Of a stretch of DNA of 64,000 bases, positions 12,534 through 22,842 are shown one piece after another (position 1 is the stretch's first letter; every line of letters starts with the position of its first letter). A program made the position numbers and the translations under genes. The notes beneath the pieces are model-generated. The model was not told the DNA's origin and did not search any database. It worked only from the letters and a program-made list of their open reading frames with translations. Origin of the DNA: Bradyrhizobium guangzhouense (GTDB taxonomy: Bacteria; Pseudomonadota; Alphaproteobacteria; Rhizobiales; Xanthobacteraceae); assembly GCF_004114955.1 (NCBI RefSeq), contig NZ_CP030054.1, positions 434,001-498,000 on the forward strand, in the 5' to 3' direction.

Positions 12534-12589
12534 TATAAGCGGAAAGCCTTTAGCTGCAGCGCTATCCAACCGAGAGCCGCCGCTCGTAC

Positions 12590-13261
12590 TCAGGTTTGCA
12601 CGTTTCCATTTGAGCGGGACAGGCCCAGCAACTCAATCATTCTTATGAGATCGGCGAGCGACTTAGCGCCGACTTTGCGCATGGCTTGGCCACGGTGGAC
12701 TTTGACGGTGATCTCGGCGAGGCCGAGCTCACCCGCTACTTGCTTGTTCAAGAGCCCTGACGCAACCAGCGTCAGAATATCACGCTCTCGCTGCGTCAGA
12801 CCTTCAAAGCGTGAGCGCACGCCGGCTCGCATCTTCTCAAGCTCTCGCCTTTGTCGATCTCTTTCGATTGCAATCTGGACTGCGCGAAGCAAATCCCGAT
12901 CGCGGAAAGGCTTTGTCAGGAAATCAACCGCCCCCCCTTTCATTGCCTGTACCGTCATTGGAACATCCGCATGACCCGTTATGAAAACAATTGGCGTATG
13001 CATATTCGCGCTAGCGAGACCGGATTGCAGCTCGAGACCGCTCAATCCAGGCAACCGAACATCGAGCACAAGGCAGCTCGGCCCCTCGGGGCGGTCCGCT
13101 TTTAATATCTCCGCGGCGGAGGCAAAGTCCTTCACTTTCAAACCCGCCGATTGGAAAAGGTTCGTAAGAGCCTTCCGTATCGAGGCATCGTCGTCGACAA
13201 TCAGCACCACTGCTTCGTTGTGATCCGGCACCAATTGCGATGCTTGCAAGCGCTCGTTCAC
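12590..13261 (-). CDS. FixJ/NodW-type response regulator (receiver plus LuxR HTH)
   Basis: This is a 223-residue protein of the usual length for the FixJ/NodW/NwsB group. The receiver has LIVDDDASIRKAL, the phosphorylation Asp in CLVLDVRLPGLSG, Thr in VFITGHAD and Lys in DFLTKPFRDRDL. The output domain is a LuxR-type helix-turn-helix (LTQRERDILTLVASGLLNKQ and ITVKVHRGQAMRKV). GTG 13261 is chosen because AAAGGA stands eight bases upstream; a longer frame to 13369 lacks such a site. NodW-type regulators control nod genes in answer to plant signals in Bradyrhizobium, but this cannot be told from other FixJ relatives by eye. No histidine kinase is adjacent. Confidence 0.8.
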   Translation of the reverse strand: MNERLQASQLVPDHNEAVVLIVDDDASIRKALTNLFQSAGLKVKDFASAAEILKADRPEGPSCLVLDVRLPGLSGLELQSGLASANMHTPIVFITGHADVPMTVQAMKGGAVDFLTKPFRDRDLLRAVQIAIERDRQRRELEKMRAGVRSRFEGLTQRERDILTLVASGLLNKQVAGELGLAEITVKVHRGQAMRKVGAKSLADLIRMIELLGLSRSNGNVQT

Positions 13262-14037
13262 GTGCCATCCTTTCAAACAGAACCATGGCAAATCCAAAAA
13301 ACCTAGATTCTCGGCCTTATAACGGCTCTGCTTGGTCCGGGATGAGGGCCGATTACTGCTCTCGCCCAAAACCTACGGACTTCCGATTATAGGCCCGCTC
13401 CGGTATACACAAGTATGACCCGGGCCCTCACTGCTTTCTTCTCGAGCTACCCCTCCGAATTCGGCAATTCAACCTGACGTAGAGAACAAAGCCGCAAACG
13501 AGCGCGACCAGCCCAGACTTCCCGCTCAGGACTTCGCCTGCCCGAAGATCACCGTGCTCCGATATTCCTGGCACACCTCGATCGACAGTACCACGTTCCA
13601 ACATACCAGCAAAATCAACAACCTGAATCCTTGCCGCATGAGGTGGCAAGGTACCTTGCAGCCGCCACTTGGGTTGTACAGGTCGAGGCAACTTGTTTCA
13701 GCTGAAACGGCCTGATTGAGGCAGATAGGGCAAGCCGGCGCTCCTGCGACTACCCGCTGAGAGGCGAGCATTTACACCATCTTTGCTTGCATTGCGCATA
13801 CGTCACACCTTTTGGCGTTGGATTCCGACGCGGTACTCGCAACTGGCTTACCTCCTTAATCTCGGAGTGACGAGAGTGGGGTCGTGTCCCAGGGAGTGGT
13901 GTAGCTCATTAGCAAAGCCGCTCGCGACGCGCGCTCCCCCATAGCGCTGTAGCGAGCGAGCGGCTTTGCGAGTGGTCACCGATGATTCGTCGGTAAGGTT
14001 TGGATTGCGACAGCCAACCTGACTCGAGGAACCACCG
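13262..14037. other. No gene seen; left flank of IS256
   Basis: Short open frames only. The last 120 bases before 14038 belong to the left end of the IS256-type element, in which CGAGCGAGCGGCTTTGCGAG is probably part of its terminal region. Confidence 0.35.
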
Positions 14038-14784
14038 ATGACCGACGACATGATGAACCTGCGCACGCTCGTAGAGAAGATCCCCGATGCTGATCTGTTG
14101 CGCGAGATGATCGGCTTTGCTGCCCACCGGCTGATGGAGCTGGAGGTCGAGGGCCTGACCGGAGCCGCGTACGGCGAGAAGAGCCAAGAGCGGCAGGTCC
14201 AGCGTAACGGCTACCGCGATCGGAGCTGGGAGACCCGCGCCGGCACCGTCGAGCTGCGCATTCCCAAGCTGCGCAAAGGCTCCTACTTCCCCGGCTTCCT
14301 GGAGCCGCGGCGGATGGCCGAGAAGGCGCTCACCGCGGTGGTGCAGGAGGCCTATGTCCACGGCGTCTCGACTCGCTCGGTCGACGACCAGATGCAGGCG
14401 AAGGGCATGAGCGGCATCTCCAAGAGCCAGGTGTCGCGGCTGTGCGGTGAGATCGACGACAAGGTGAAGGCCTTCCTCAACCGCCCGATCGAGGGCAATT
14501 GGCCCTATCTGTGGATCGACGCCACCTATGTGAAGGTGCGCCAGAACGGGCGCATCATCTCGGTCGCGGTGATCATCGCGGTCGGCGTCAACAGCGACGG
14601 AAGGCGCGAGGTGCTCGGCATGGACATCGGCCCGTCCGAGGCCGAGACGTTCTGGACCGCGTTCCTGCACAAGCTGGCGCGGCGGGGATTGCGCGGCGTC
14701 AAGCTGGTGGTCTCCGACGCCCACGAGGGGATCAAGGCGACCGTGGCCAAGGTGCTCAACGCCTCCTGGCAGCGCTGCCGCGTG
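14038..14784 (+). pseudogene. IS256-family transposase, part 1 of 3
   Basis: This is the N-terminal and central portion of a mutator-type DDE transposase: start [20 protein letters not shown], then [21 protein letters not shown], the first catalytic Asp in [12 protein letters not shown] and the second in [13 protein letters not shown]. The frame is intact up to QRCRV, where an IS1182-type element begins at 14785. The protein continues at 16296 and again at 18344. Confidence 0.9.
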
Positions 14785-16295
14785 GGGTCGTTGAAGAAGT
14801 GGCCCATAGATTCGCGCGATGCAGCGACCGGCCTATCATGGCCCTCGCGTCAAAGCCCGCGCTACGGCGCGATCTGAAGCCGCAAACGCATTTTGAGGGA
14901 CAATCCAAGACAGAATAAGCGCAAGGAGAGCGGTTGCCAGCCGCTTGAGGTTGATGGCGGCGGCCGTCAGGTAGGCCTGGATCTTCATATTCGGTAGACC
15001 GCGCCGTACGGCGCGCGCCAGCCCATGCCAAGTTTTGGCTTCGCCGTGGAATCCCTCTGAGCGCCAGCGATGGCGTTGATAGAGATGTCGATCCTGCTTA
15101 CTCCATCGCTCGCGACGGCGGCGGGCGCGCAGCAGTGCCGGATAATGGTCACCGACAACGACCGCTTTGTTAACCCGCCCTTTGGATAGGCAATCCCGCT
15201 TGAGCGGACACCGGGTGCAATCCTTCGCCTTCGCGTAAAAGAAACGGCCGTGCTTGATGGGCCGCGCGGGGCGCAAGATACGTCCTCGCGGGCACTTCAA
15301 GATGTCGTTCTTGGCATCGTACCGGAAGCGTCTGAGCGGTACGCGACTCTTGATTGGTTCGGCTTTAGCTGGGATGAGGGCATCAATGCCGCGCCGCTCG
15401 AGCGCGCCGTAGACTTTAGCGTAGGCATAGCCCGCATCGGCGGTGACGACCTTGATGTCGATGCCCGTAATCGCTTCGATCTCATCGACTTGCGGCTCGA
15501 TCATCTCTCCTTCGTTCGTTTGTTCAGTCGTGACCGCGACATCCAGAATGACACCGACCTTGTCATCGACGGCAGTGTGCTGCTTGTAAGCGGGTTCCAG
15601 CCGCCGGTTTCGGGCATTCGTAGCCATTGTCGCATCGGGATCAGTCGTGCAGACCTTTTTGTACTTCCCGCTTTGCCGGCCCTTTCTCTCATCCTCGCTT
15701 TCATCTTCGCTTTGATTTTCGCTCAGCACATCCACCGCATGCTGCTCGGTGAGGCTATCCCAACTCACGTTGGCGCGGATTAGCGACGCATCGATGTGAA
15801 CCACTTCGGCTGTTGCGATCTTGGCCTTCAGACAGGCCTGGACCGTGCGTTTAAAGATCCTACGGAATCGCTCTTCGCCCCAGCGCTGGCGGATGCGCGT
15901 CAGGCTGGAATGGTGCGGTAGCCGCTCATGCAGGCCATAACCAGCAAACCAGCGAATGGCGATGTTAACCTGAGCCTCTCGGATCAGCTTGCGATCGTGT
16001 ACGATGCCGGTGAGCAGACCCGCGAGCATCAGGCGGACCGCGGCCTCCGGATCGACGCCCGGCCGACCGTCGTTCGCGCTATAGCGGTCGGAGACCTCTT
16101 CCCTTAGCCAAGATAGGTCGAGCACACGATCGACCCGTGCCAGCACGTGCTCATCTGGGACGAGCTGTCTGAGCGAGCCAGTGATGAAGAGCTCCAACTG
16201 ATCCCGCTCCTTGCGCCCCAGCATCTCGTTTGCTCCGCCAATCGCGAATCGCCGACGAGAACGGAATCAGCCAATTGCAGCTTTTTCAACGACCC
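14785..16295 (-). mobile_element. IS1182-family element inserted in IS256
   Basis: The ends are imperfect inverted repeats: GGGTCGTTGAAGAAG reading inward at 14785 and GGGTCGTTGAAAAAG reading inward from 16295. The direct repeat CCGCGTG stands on both sides (14778-14784 and 16296-16302) as a target-site duplication. Removing the 1511-bp element and one repeat restores the IS256 reading frame (QRCRVHFMRNALAHAG). Confidence 0.85.
14836..16224 (-). CDS. IS1182-family transposase
   Basis: This is a 462-residue intact transposase of the IS1182/IS5-like DDE group. The N-terminal DUF772-type domain spans [17 protein letters not shown] to about residue 110 ([17 protein letters not shown]). The catalytic domain carries [34 protein letters not shown] and a C-terminal glutamate region [19 protein letters not shown] cysteine cluster ([14 protein letters not shown]), typical of this group, lies near residue 335. 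The start at ATG 16224 ([13 protein letters not shown]) is normal for the family. The gene fills the element, which is bounded by inverted repeats and a target duplication, so it may still be mobile. Confidence 0.9.
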   Translation of the reverse strand: MLGRKERDQLELFITGSLRQLVPDEHVLARVDRVLDLSWLREEVSDRYSANDGRPGVDPEAAVRLMLAGLLTGIVHDRKLIREAQVNIAIRWFAGYGLHERLPHHSSLTRIRQRWGEERFRRIFKRTVQACLKAKIATAEVVHIDASLIRANVSWDSLTEQHAVDVLSENQSEDESEDERKGRQSGKYKKVCTTDPDATMATNARNRRLEPAYKQHTAVDDKVGVILDVAVTTEQTNEGEMIEPQVDEIEAITGIDIKVVTADAGYAYAKVYGALERRGIDALIPAKAEPIKSRVPLRRFRYDAKNDILKCPRGRILRPARPIKHGRFFYAKAKDCTRCPLKRDCLSKGRVNKAVVVGDHYPALLRARRRRERWSKQDRHLYQRHRWRSEGFHGEAKTWHGLARAVRRGLPNMKIQAYLTAAAINLKRLATALLALILSWIVPQNAFAASDRAVARALTRGP

Positions 16296-16541
16296 CCGCG
16301 TGCACTTCATGCGCAACGCGCTGGCGCATGCCGGCAAGAGCGGCCGGCGCGTCGTCTCCTCCTTCATCGCCACCGCCTTTGCCCAGGACCATGCCGAGGA
16401 GGCGCGGGCGCAATGGCGGCGCATCACCGACCAGCTCCGCCCCAAGCTCCCGAAGCTCGCCGCCTTCCTCGACGAGGCCGAAACCGACGTGCTCGCCTAC
16501 ATGAGCTTCCCAGCCGCGCATCGCGCCAAGCTGCACTCGAC
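16296..16541 (+). pseudogene. IS256-family transposase, part 2 of 3
   Basis: The frame from 16303 resumes the IS256 transposase after the IS1182 insertion: HFMRNALAHAGKSGRRV, FIATAFAQDHAEEARAQWR, LPKLAAFLDEAETDVLAYM and HRAKLHST. It stops making sense at 16541, where the second insertion starts. The first seven bases are the duplicated target CCGCGTG. Confidence 0.85.
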
Positions 16542-18343
16542 GGATGAGATGGACAAGCGATTTCTTCAGACCGAGACGACGACTGCGAAAATCGCTGTAA
16601 GTCCATTCTTTTGTTCGGTCGCGCGGGTCATTCTTCCGTCCCGGCCACCGATCACGCAGCCGCCGCGCGCAGGGGCGGTCAAGGCTGGCCGCATTTGCGG
16701 CTACCGCAAGGCTTGGCCATGATCCGCCCGAGCACGGCGGCTGCGTGGAACGGGACTGGCCCGGCTGGAAGTTGCCGTCAGCTGCGATTATGATTGTTGG
16801 GCGCGGGCGACCTCGTGGCGAAGCGTGACGCGTCGGCTGCAAGCGTCACCGGACTGCCCTATTTTGTCTTGCCGAACTGAGGCGCCCGCGCGCCGGTTTT
16901 TGGCCGCCGCGCTTTCCATTGCGACATGAACCGTTCGTAGCTTCGCTCCGCCTGGGCGGCAATCGACATCTCGCCATCGCGCAGCGCCTTGATGTTGCAG
17001 GTATAGGCTGGTCCACGCCGGTTGCCTTTCTGTTGCGGATGTCCGGCTTGAAGTTGCATCGCGCGGGTCTTATTGGCGACCATCGCTGGGCGGGCCCACA
17101 GGTAATCTTCGCCCCTTGTCAACAAATGCCAGCAGAGCACAGTGAGCTTCCGAGCCACGGCGACCGCGGCGATCTGGTGGCCACGCCGCGCACGGATGCG
17201 CACGAAAAACGCATGCAGTGGACCGGGCGCCTTGGCCGCTGCCCAGGCCGCCTCAACCAGTATGGCGCATGCGTGACTGCGGCCGATCTTGCTGATTCGA
17301 CCGTGATGGGCGGCTCCCAGTCCCGACTGCCGCACCCTCGGGTTCAGCCCGAAATAGCTCACCAGCTTCTGCGGGCTGCTGAACCGGCTGATGTCGCCGA
17401 TCGCCGCCACGATCCCGGTAGCGACTGTCACATTCACGCTGGTGATCGTCATCACTCTGTTGACCGCGGAATCGTCGATGGCGTCCTGCGCGATCTCGCG
17501 GTCGAGCAGGGCCAAGTCCTCCGCCAGCCGGTCGAGCTCACGAACGTGCCGATCGATCGCCGCGCGCTCATCGTCCGGAAACTGTTGAGCGGCCAGCCAC
17601 GCCCGGCCGCGGGCATTGAAAAGATCGGCATGCGAGCACTTTGGGATCAGGTGCGCATTCAGGATCGAATGCACTTCGTTCTTGAGCCGCGTGCGATGCC
17701 GCACGACCTGGTAGCGCCGCGCCACCAGCCTGCGCTTGCGTTCGGTCTCCGCATCAGGCGTCCAGATCTGCGGCAGGGAGCCCGCCGCCTGCAGGCTGGC
17801 GAGTGTACCGGCGTCGATCTTGTCAGTCTTGACGTGCGCCTGAGCGATCGCCTTCACCTGCAACGGATTGGCGATAGTCACCCGCGCCACGAATGGCGTC
17901 AGCACCCGCGACACCGCCATGCTATTTCCAGTCGCCTCGATCACCACTTCGTCGGTCGACCGCAGACTCTTGCCCATCCTTCAAGGGCGGCCCGGGTCAT
18001 GTCGACCCGGCCCGCATGTCGAAGGATGCCGTCTTTCCAGATTACCACCTCGCCGAAGGTTCGGTGAACATCGATACCAATCACGCGTCGCATCTGCGCG
18101 TCCTCCCTTCCGTTGATTATTGCGGGAGCGGCGGGCGACACGACAACTACGGACTCGCGCTCACGGCGCAACCGGGCAAGTCGCAGAGGCGGCCAGCTAC
18201 TAACACGAGCTCTCGGCTCATCGTGTGTATCGGCCTGCCCGCACCTTCGTGCTCCCGGTGCCTCTGTCCCGATGGTCGCACCATACGCCACGATGTCGAA
18301 CACCGCAGCGGAACGTTGGCACCGAGAACTCTCATACCGGTTA
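16542..18343 (-). mobile_element. IS110-family element inserted in IS256
   Basis: The limits are defined by where the IS256 protein breaks off (LHST at 16541) and resumes (NPLERVNGEIKRR from 18346). The 1.8-kb insert holds one IS110-group transposase gene on the minus strand, about 317 bp of non-coding sequence after it and 250 bp before it. The exact ends are uncertain by a few bases. Confidence 0.7.
16859..18093 (-). pseudogene. IS110-family transposase with one frameshift
   Basis: The N-terminus starts at ATG 18093 (MRRVIGIDVHRTFGEVVIW, first catalytic Asp) and runs to TRAALEGW. A one-base change near 17977 shifts the frame, and the remaining 372 codons continue as MGKSLRSTDEVVIEATGNS, then HVKTDKIDAGTLASLQAAG and TITSVNVTVATGIVAAIGD. 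The C-terminal domain is complete to 16859. The large fragment alone lacks the first catalytic residue, so the gene is probably inactive. It differs in group from the IS1111-type proteins in this window. Confidence 0.8.
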
Positions 18344-18596
18344 CCAATCCGCTCGAACGGGTCAATGGCGAGATCAAGCGCCGCACCGAAGTGGTCGGCA
18401 TCTTCCCCAATGAAGACGCCATCGACGCCTCGTCGGTGCGATCCTGCTCGACCAGAACGACGAGTGGGCGGTCCAGCGCGGCCGCTACATGACACTGGAA
18501 ACCATCGCCCCGTTGGGCGATGATCCCGCCGTCAGCTTCCCGGCAATCGCCAGCGACCGATCCGGCCCATGCCGGCGAACGCGGTGACCCGCACTC
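18344..18596 (+). pseudogene. IS256-family transposase, part 3 of 3
   Basis: The C-terminus of the split IS256 transposase: NPLERVNGEIKRRTEVVGIF and PNEDAI. A frameshift at about 18425 then moves LVGAILLDQNDEWAVQRGR and YMTLETIAPLGDD into the next frame, which ends at about 18597. Joined to parts 1 and 2 the three pieces give nearly the whole transposase of about 400 residues. Confidence 0.85.
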
Positions 18597-21213
18597 AGCT
18601 ACACCACGCCACGGAACACGATCTCGAATTGGTCGCAAATCATAAGAGTTTGTCGCTGATCTCGTAGCTGCAGAACTCCAAGGCCGGCCCCAATTAGACT
18701 CGAGCCAGGCTGAGTGTCAGCGCTTTTGGGTTGAGGCGCAAGGGAGAGCATCAATTTTGCCCCACGCATCGTCGCGCGGCTCTGGGCTCTTACATCATCA
18801 CGCGCCCAATCGAGACCGTAACTCCACGTCCCACTGATTGGGCCGCACGAACGAGTACGGTCCATCAGGAACTTGCTGCGAGGTCCTCGAAGCAGCACAG
18901 TTCTTCGAGTAACAGAACGTAACAGCTACTCGTTGCACTACAAGCTTCTACTCTGTTGAAGCGAACCAGCGGACACTTCGCTTCTGATCGAGGCAATCAA
19001 AGGCAGCCGCGAGGATGAGCGACGGCATGCCACAATACCCATGCTCCTACCTAACACAACGGCAGACAGCGCTTCGAGATCGCCGAGAGAACAAGTCGAT
19101 TCGGCTCCATCAACGAGCCCTCGTTTGAGACCCGACAAGCGGTCCTTTGGCACCCCTGCAAAGCGAGCTCGCGAACCAGCCCCTTGCGCGCGGATTAACG
19201 GCTCGATCATCCACCGCTAAACGCGCCATCTTCTCGCAGATCACAAGACGTTCGGCGTCACGGAGCATGGAGCGAACTGCGACCATGCAGCAAGGACACA
19301 GCGCTTTGCACGGCACGTGCCGCGAATCACAAATAGGTTGGCCTAAGGCCCACTCTCATCTGTTATCGTCTACGATCGTCGGGGCGGTCCGGCAGCAGCT
19401 GGTCGTGCCGAACCCGCCCCTAACATCACCACAAGGGAGGCGGGATGGTGATGCTTCTTTGTAGGCAGCAAGAGCCGTGCCTCGACTAACCAAGAGAGAA
19501 GAGGGGGACACGCTGAGAGGCGACAAGATGAACTCACTGCCCTGCATGCCGTCGCATAGAAGTAAGTTGCCAAATGAGCGTCGAGTTCTGGCCAAGACTA
19601 GATAAATTCCATGCGATGGACAGGCAGCCCGACCACGGAACGCTCTTCTGGCATTTCCTTCGAAGCGAGCCCACCGGCCATGACCACCGTTCCGCAACCA
19701 TCCTTGTATTTCCCGGGGAGCGAGGCCAGCCGAGGTACGGTTGCGATGGCATTCGCGCAAGCGGTAGTCACCGCTGAGATCAGGAGCGAAACGAGCGGCC
19801 GAGGACGGTGGGCCGGCCGAGCCGGGTCCCTTTTCGTACAGAGGCGTTGGATAGCGCGCATGCGACGTTTTTTTGGGGGCACACCTCTGTGCTCCTCGTC
19901 TGAAACGAAACACCTCACCGCGCCAGCCGTGCTCGGCTGACTTGAATGAGCTAAAGCGAGAGCCCCTTGGGTCCCAACAACTGTTTGTTTTAGATCGCTC
20001 CATAACTAGCGTTGATCTCTCACAATTTGTCTTGGCTCAGCAGAGTGACTGACAAGACGCTTACCTCCCAATATTCCGCTAAAGCAAGGCCTCGCTAGAC
20101 GGCGTAAATCGCCGCATCTGAGCACCGTATACGCTGGTGTTATTAGCCGCTTGACGGTGCCTTCGATACCGCTGAGAGCGGGCACCACGCTTAGCCCGGG
20201 CATGCGGCGGCCAAGAGATCTCACGATAGAACATTGCAGCGCGCCCGACTGTCATGCCCGAAGATCGGCGATCGTCTTTTGAGAACGGAACCCAAATCAA
20301 CACACCTGATTCAAACGTGCCGCTTAGGTCAGGGTCTCTCGGCCAGAGCCGCTCCTAAGCGATAACGGATTTCCTCAGGAAGTTAGCGAGCTCTGGGCAA
20401 CTGCGCTCGCGTGGCATCCGATCGATACCCCTTGGGCCATTTCGGCTGACCCATAGTCCCTGTTTCATTGTGATCGCCTGCTCGCGATCACAAGCGAAGA
20501 CTTCCATCTTCAAGAACAGAAGTCACCGCTCTCGCCCATCAGCTGTGCATTACCCGCTAGTTCTATTGTGCTCCTAAGCACGCGCATCACCACGGCATTC
20601 TTAACAACAATCGTAACATGGCGCCTGCATGCAGCTGGTCGACCCAGCGGCACGCAACTTGCTCACCGAGCATAAAAGCGTTGGAGATCCACATGAGCAA
20701 TGGCTTCGTAGCTTGTCCCCACTCAGACACCGAACAGCGGCGCATACGCAATAGGAACACCGCAAGAAAGCGCGTCAAACCCGGTCATAGAGTTGTGAAT
20801 GCTCACGACAACCGCGCGACGCTGACCTCGCGATTACCTAAAAAGTTACGTCTTTGCGTTCATCCGAGCCTATGTGGACGCCGCACGCGCCTTAAACAAA
20901 GCAGGGCCTTTAGGCAGCACGTCGTTAGTTTTGCTCGCCGGCTTCCGCAGCGCCGGTCCGCCGGATACATCCCGCTCGTCCTGCACGAGTCGGAACAAGC
21001 GGCGCATCACACCGTAGGAGCGACGCCACCGCCCGCACCCAGTCTTATGCCAAAGCGCCAAGAAAGGCAGTCGCTACTACCGTCTCGGAGTGAGGACCTA
21101 CAACCAAGCCCGCTGGTCCTCATCTCGGCGGCCACCGGGAGACGGATGACAGTCGATATCAGTCGGACCGCTCGTCTACCCCGCAATCAACTCCCCAAGC
21201 ATGAACCCATCGC
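18597..21213. other. 2.6 kb without a convincing gene
   Basis: No open frame here has both a plausible start and recognisable protein features. The frames at 19356-20003 and 20618-21226 overlap others of equal length on the opposite strand and have arginine- and serine-rich compositions typical of shadow frames. I see no tRNA or strong repeat. It appears to be decayed island sequence. Confidence 0.35.
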
Positions 21214-21222
21214 GTGGCAGCT

Positions 21223-22029
21223 ATGAACTACGACTTGATCAATTGCGCAGCCAACACGCAGTCGCTTTCACCTCTGTTCCAAATGCTGGTAAGCAAAGCA
21301 GGAAAGCTGGGCTTCGGTTCAGTAGCATATGCGGCAGTAACATACGCCCCGCCCAAACGCCTTCGTGAAAGTCCTGCCCCCATGATCGCCTCGAACTTTC
21401 CATCCCACTGGAGTAAGCCCTACGCAGAACACGAATACGGCAATATAGACCCCGCAATTCATCGATCACGGCGTTTTTCACGCCCAATATGCTGGGAGGA
21501 GCTGTCTGCACGATGTCGATTGCTGCCAGAAGAGCAACGCGCACTGGATTTCTACAAAATAGCGGGCTTTAAGCGCGGCATAAGCGTTCCCCTTTTCGCA
21601 GCGCAGGGCCATGTATCCGTGGCGCTGTTTGCCTCCGAAAGCGATCGGGCTGATCCGAAAGGCTCCTTACTTCACCTCGCCGCACTGGCCTCTCAATTCC
21701 ACATCGGTTATGGCCTTATCGCGCCCCTACCAGATGAGAACCGATATCTGAATGTTACTTTCACTCCACGTGAAAAAGAGATCCTCTTGCACGCGGCGGA
21801 AGGCAGGTCTTCCTGGCATATCGGCCGGCTCCTCCACATCAGCGGGAATTCAGTCGACTTCCACATGAAGAACATTATGCGAAAGATGGGTACAAGTACG
21901 CGCACTGTGGCAATCAGAGAAGCCTACCGCGCCGGCCTTATTCACTACGCTTCCCCAACGAACGAGGAGTGCCGCTTCTCAAAGGGACATACAGTGAAAT
22001 CGAAGAACCGTACTTTGGCAAGGCAATGA
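21223..22029 (+). CDS. LuxR-family regulator with autoinducer-binding domain (LuxR solo)
   Basis: This is a protein of 268 residues. The N-terminal autoinducer-binding domain keeps the usual ligand-pocket residues: Trp and Tyr in HWSKPYAEHEYG, Asp-Pro in NIDPAIH, Trp in ICWEELS and Gly in FKRGISVPL. The C-terminal helix-turn-helix reads FTPREKEILLHAAEGRS and NSVDFHMKNIMRKM. About 25 residues follow the DNA-binding domain, slightly longer than usual. ATG 21223 is chosen; GTG 21214 would add three residues, and neither has a good ribosome-binding site. No luxI-type synthase gene is nearby, so it would sense a signal made elsewhere in the genome, by neighbours or by the plant. Confidence 0.8.
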   Translation: MNYDLINCAANTQSLSPLFQMLVSKAGKLGFGSVAYAAVTYAPPKRLRESPAPMIASNFPSHWSKPYAEHEYGNIDPAIHRSRRFSRPICWEELSARCRLLPEEQRALDFYKIAGFKRGISVPLFAAQGHVSVALFASESDRADPKGSLLHLAALASQFHIGYGLIAPLPDENRYLNVTFTPREKEILLHAAEGRSSWHIGRLLHISGNSVDFHMKNIMRKMGTSTRTVAIREAYRAGLIHYASPTNEECRFSKGHTVKSKNRTLARQ

Positions 22030-22656
22030 AGCATGGCCGCTGCCGGGTGCCCACAAGTTCAGACGATCCCCTGAGCTTTTCTGGTCCTGATCCGACGGAT
22101 GCCCGGCGCGCGAACTGCTCAGAGAATAATTCCGGTGCTACCGATCCAACGCTGCGCTTGGTCACGTCCGGCTAAGTGAGAACAACCATAGCTTGCACCC
22201 GAAGTGATGGATAGTTCGCTTACAATGCTCGACACTGCGCCGCCTAACTTGCGTGGGAGATCAACACGTTCGCTGCGCCCCGATTTCTCAGGCTCATGCC
22301 GCGCGGCAATTAGGGTGGAAGCTCCCCACCCAGATTGTCGCGCTATACAGGCTCACTTGCTTTCAAGCGAGAGGAACGGTTGATGCGACTGCGAACAGAT
22401 ACTCCCGATCCATCATGCGCTCGCAAGTCCCGACTGTTCGCGGATCAATCCTTGCTGATGATGCAAATGCGACGCTGGCACATTCAGGCGCTTCCCCCGG
22501 GGTGGCGATAAAAGATGCCGCCGAAGACATGCCGCTCTTCACGAATGAGGCTGGCACGGCCGCCGACTAGCGAATGCATCCCAGAAGTGCTTGTAAGCCT
22601 TGGCAAGACCGGTGCCTTCCTGATATTGTTCGCGTAAATAGGACACCGGAGCAAGT
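22030..22656. other. Non-coding stretch before a small gene
   Basis: No gene is seen. At 22599-22614, TGGCAAGACCGGTGCC has the GG-N10-GC spacing of a sigma-54 promoter about 43 bp before ATG 22657, but both halves deviate from consensus and no NifA site stands upstream. Confidence 0.3.
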
Positions 22657-22842
22657 ATGGCAAAACAGGTAAAAAAGAAGATTGCGCGACGCGAGTACAG
22701 TAGAGCGGACGTGAAGGAACTCCGCGCCCATTCAAGGGCCAAAACACCGGTCATTCAAATTGCAAAGCTTACAAAGCGTACCGTTGGGTCGCTGCGTCAG
22801 AAGGCGCGAAAACTTGGCTTGCCTCTCGGTCACCGGCGCTAA
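22657..22842 (+). CDS. Small basic protein of unknown function, possible DNA-binding
   Basis: This is a 61-residue protein with a good ribosome-binding site (GGAG five bases upstream of ATG 22657). About one third of the residues are Lys or Arg. The layout is a basic N-terminus (MAKQVKKKIARREYSRADVK), a central RAHSRAKTPVIQIAKL segment and a second helix KRTVGSLRQKARKLGLPLGHRR. The spacing suggests a short helix-turn-helix of the kind that spaces out clear in small rhizobial proteins, but the role is unknown. The compact, complete reading frame and start signal make it more convincing than its neighbours. Confidence 0.65.
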   Translation: MAKQVKKKIARREYSRADVKELRAHSRAKTPVIQIAKLTKRTVGSLRQKARKLGLPLGHRR

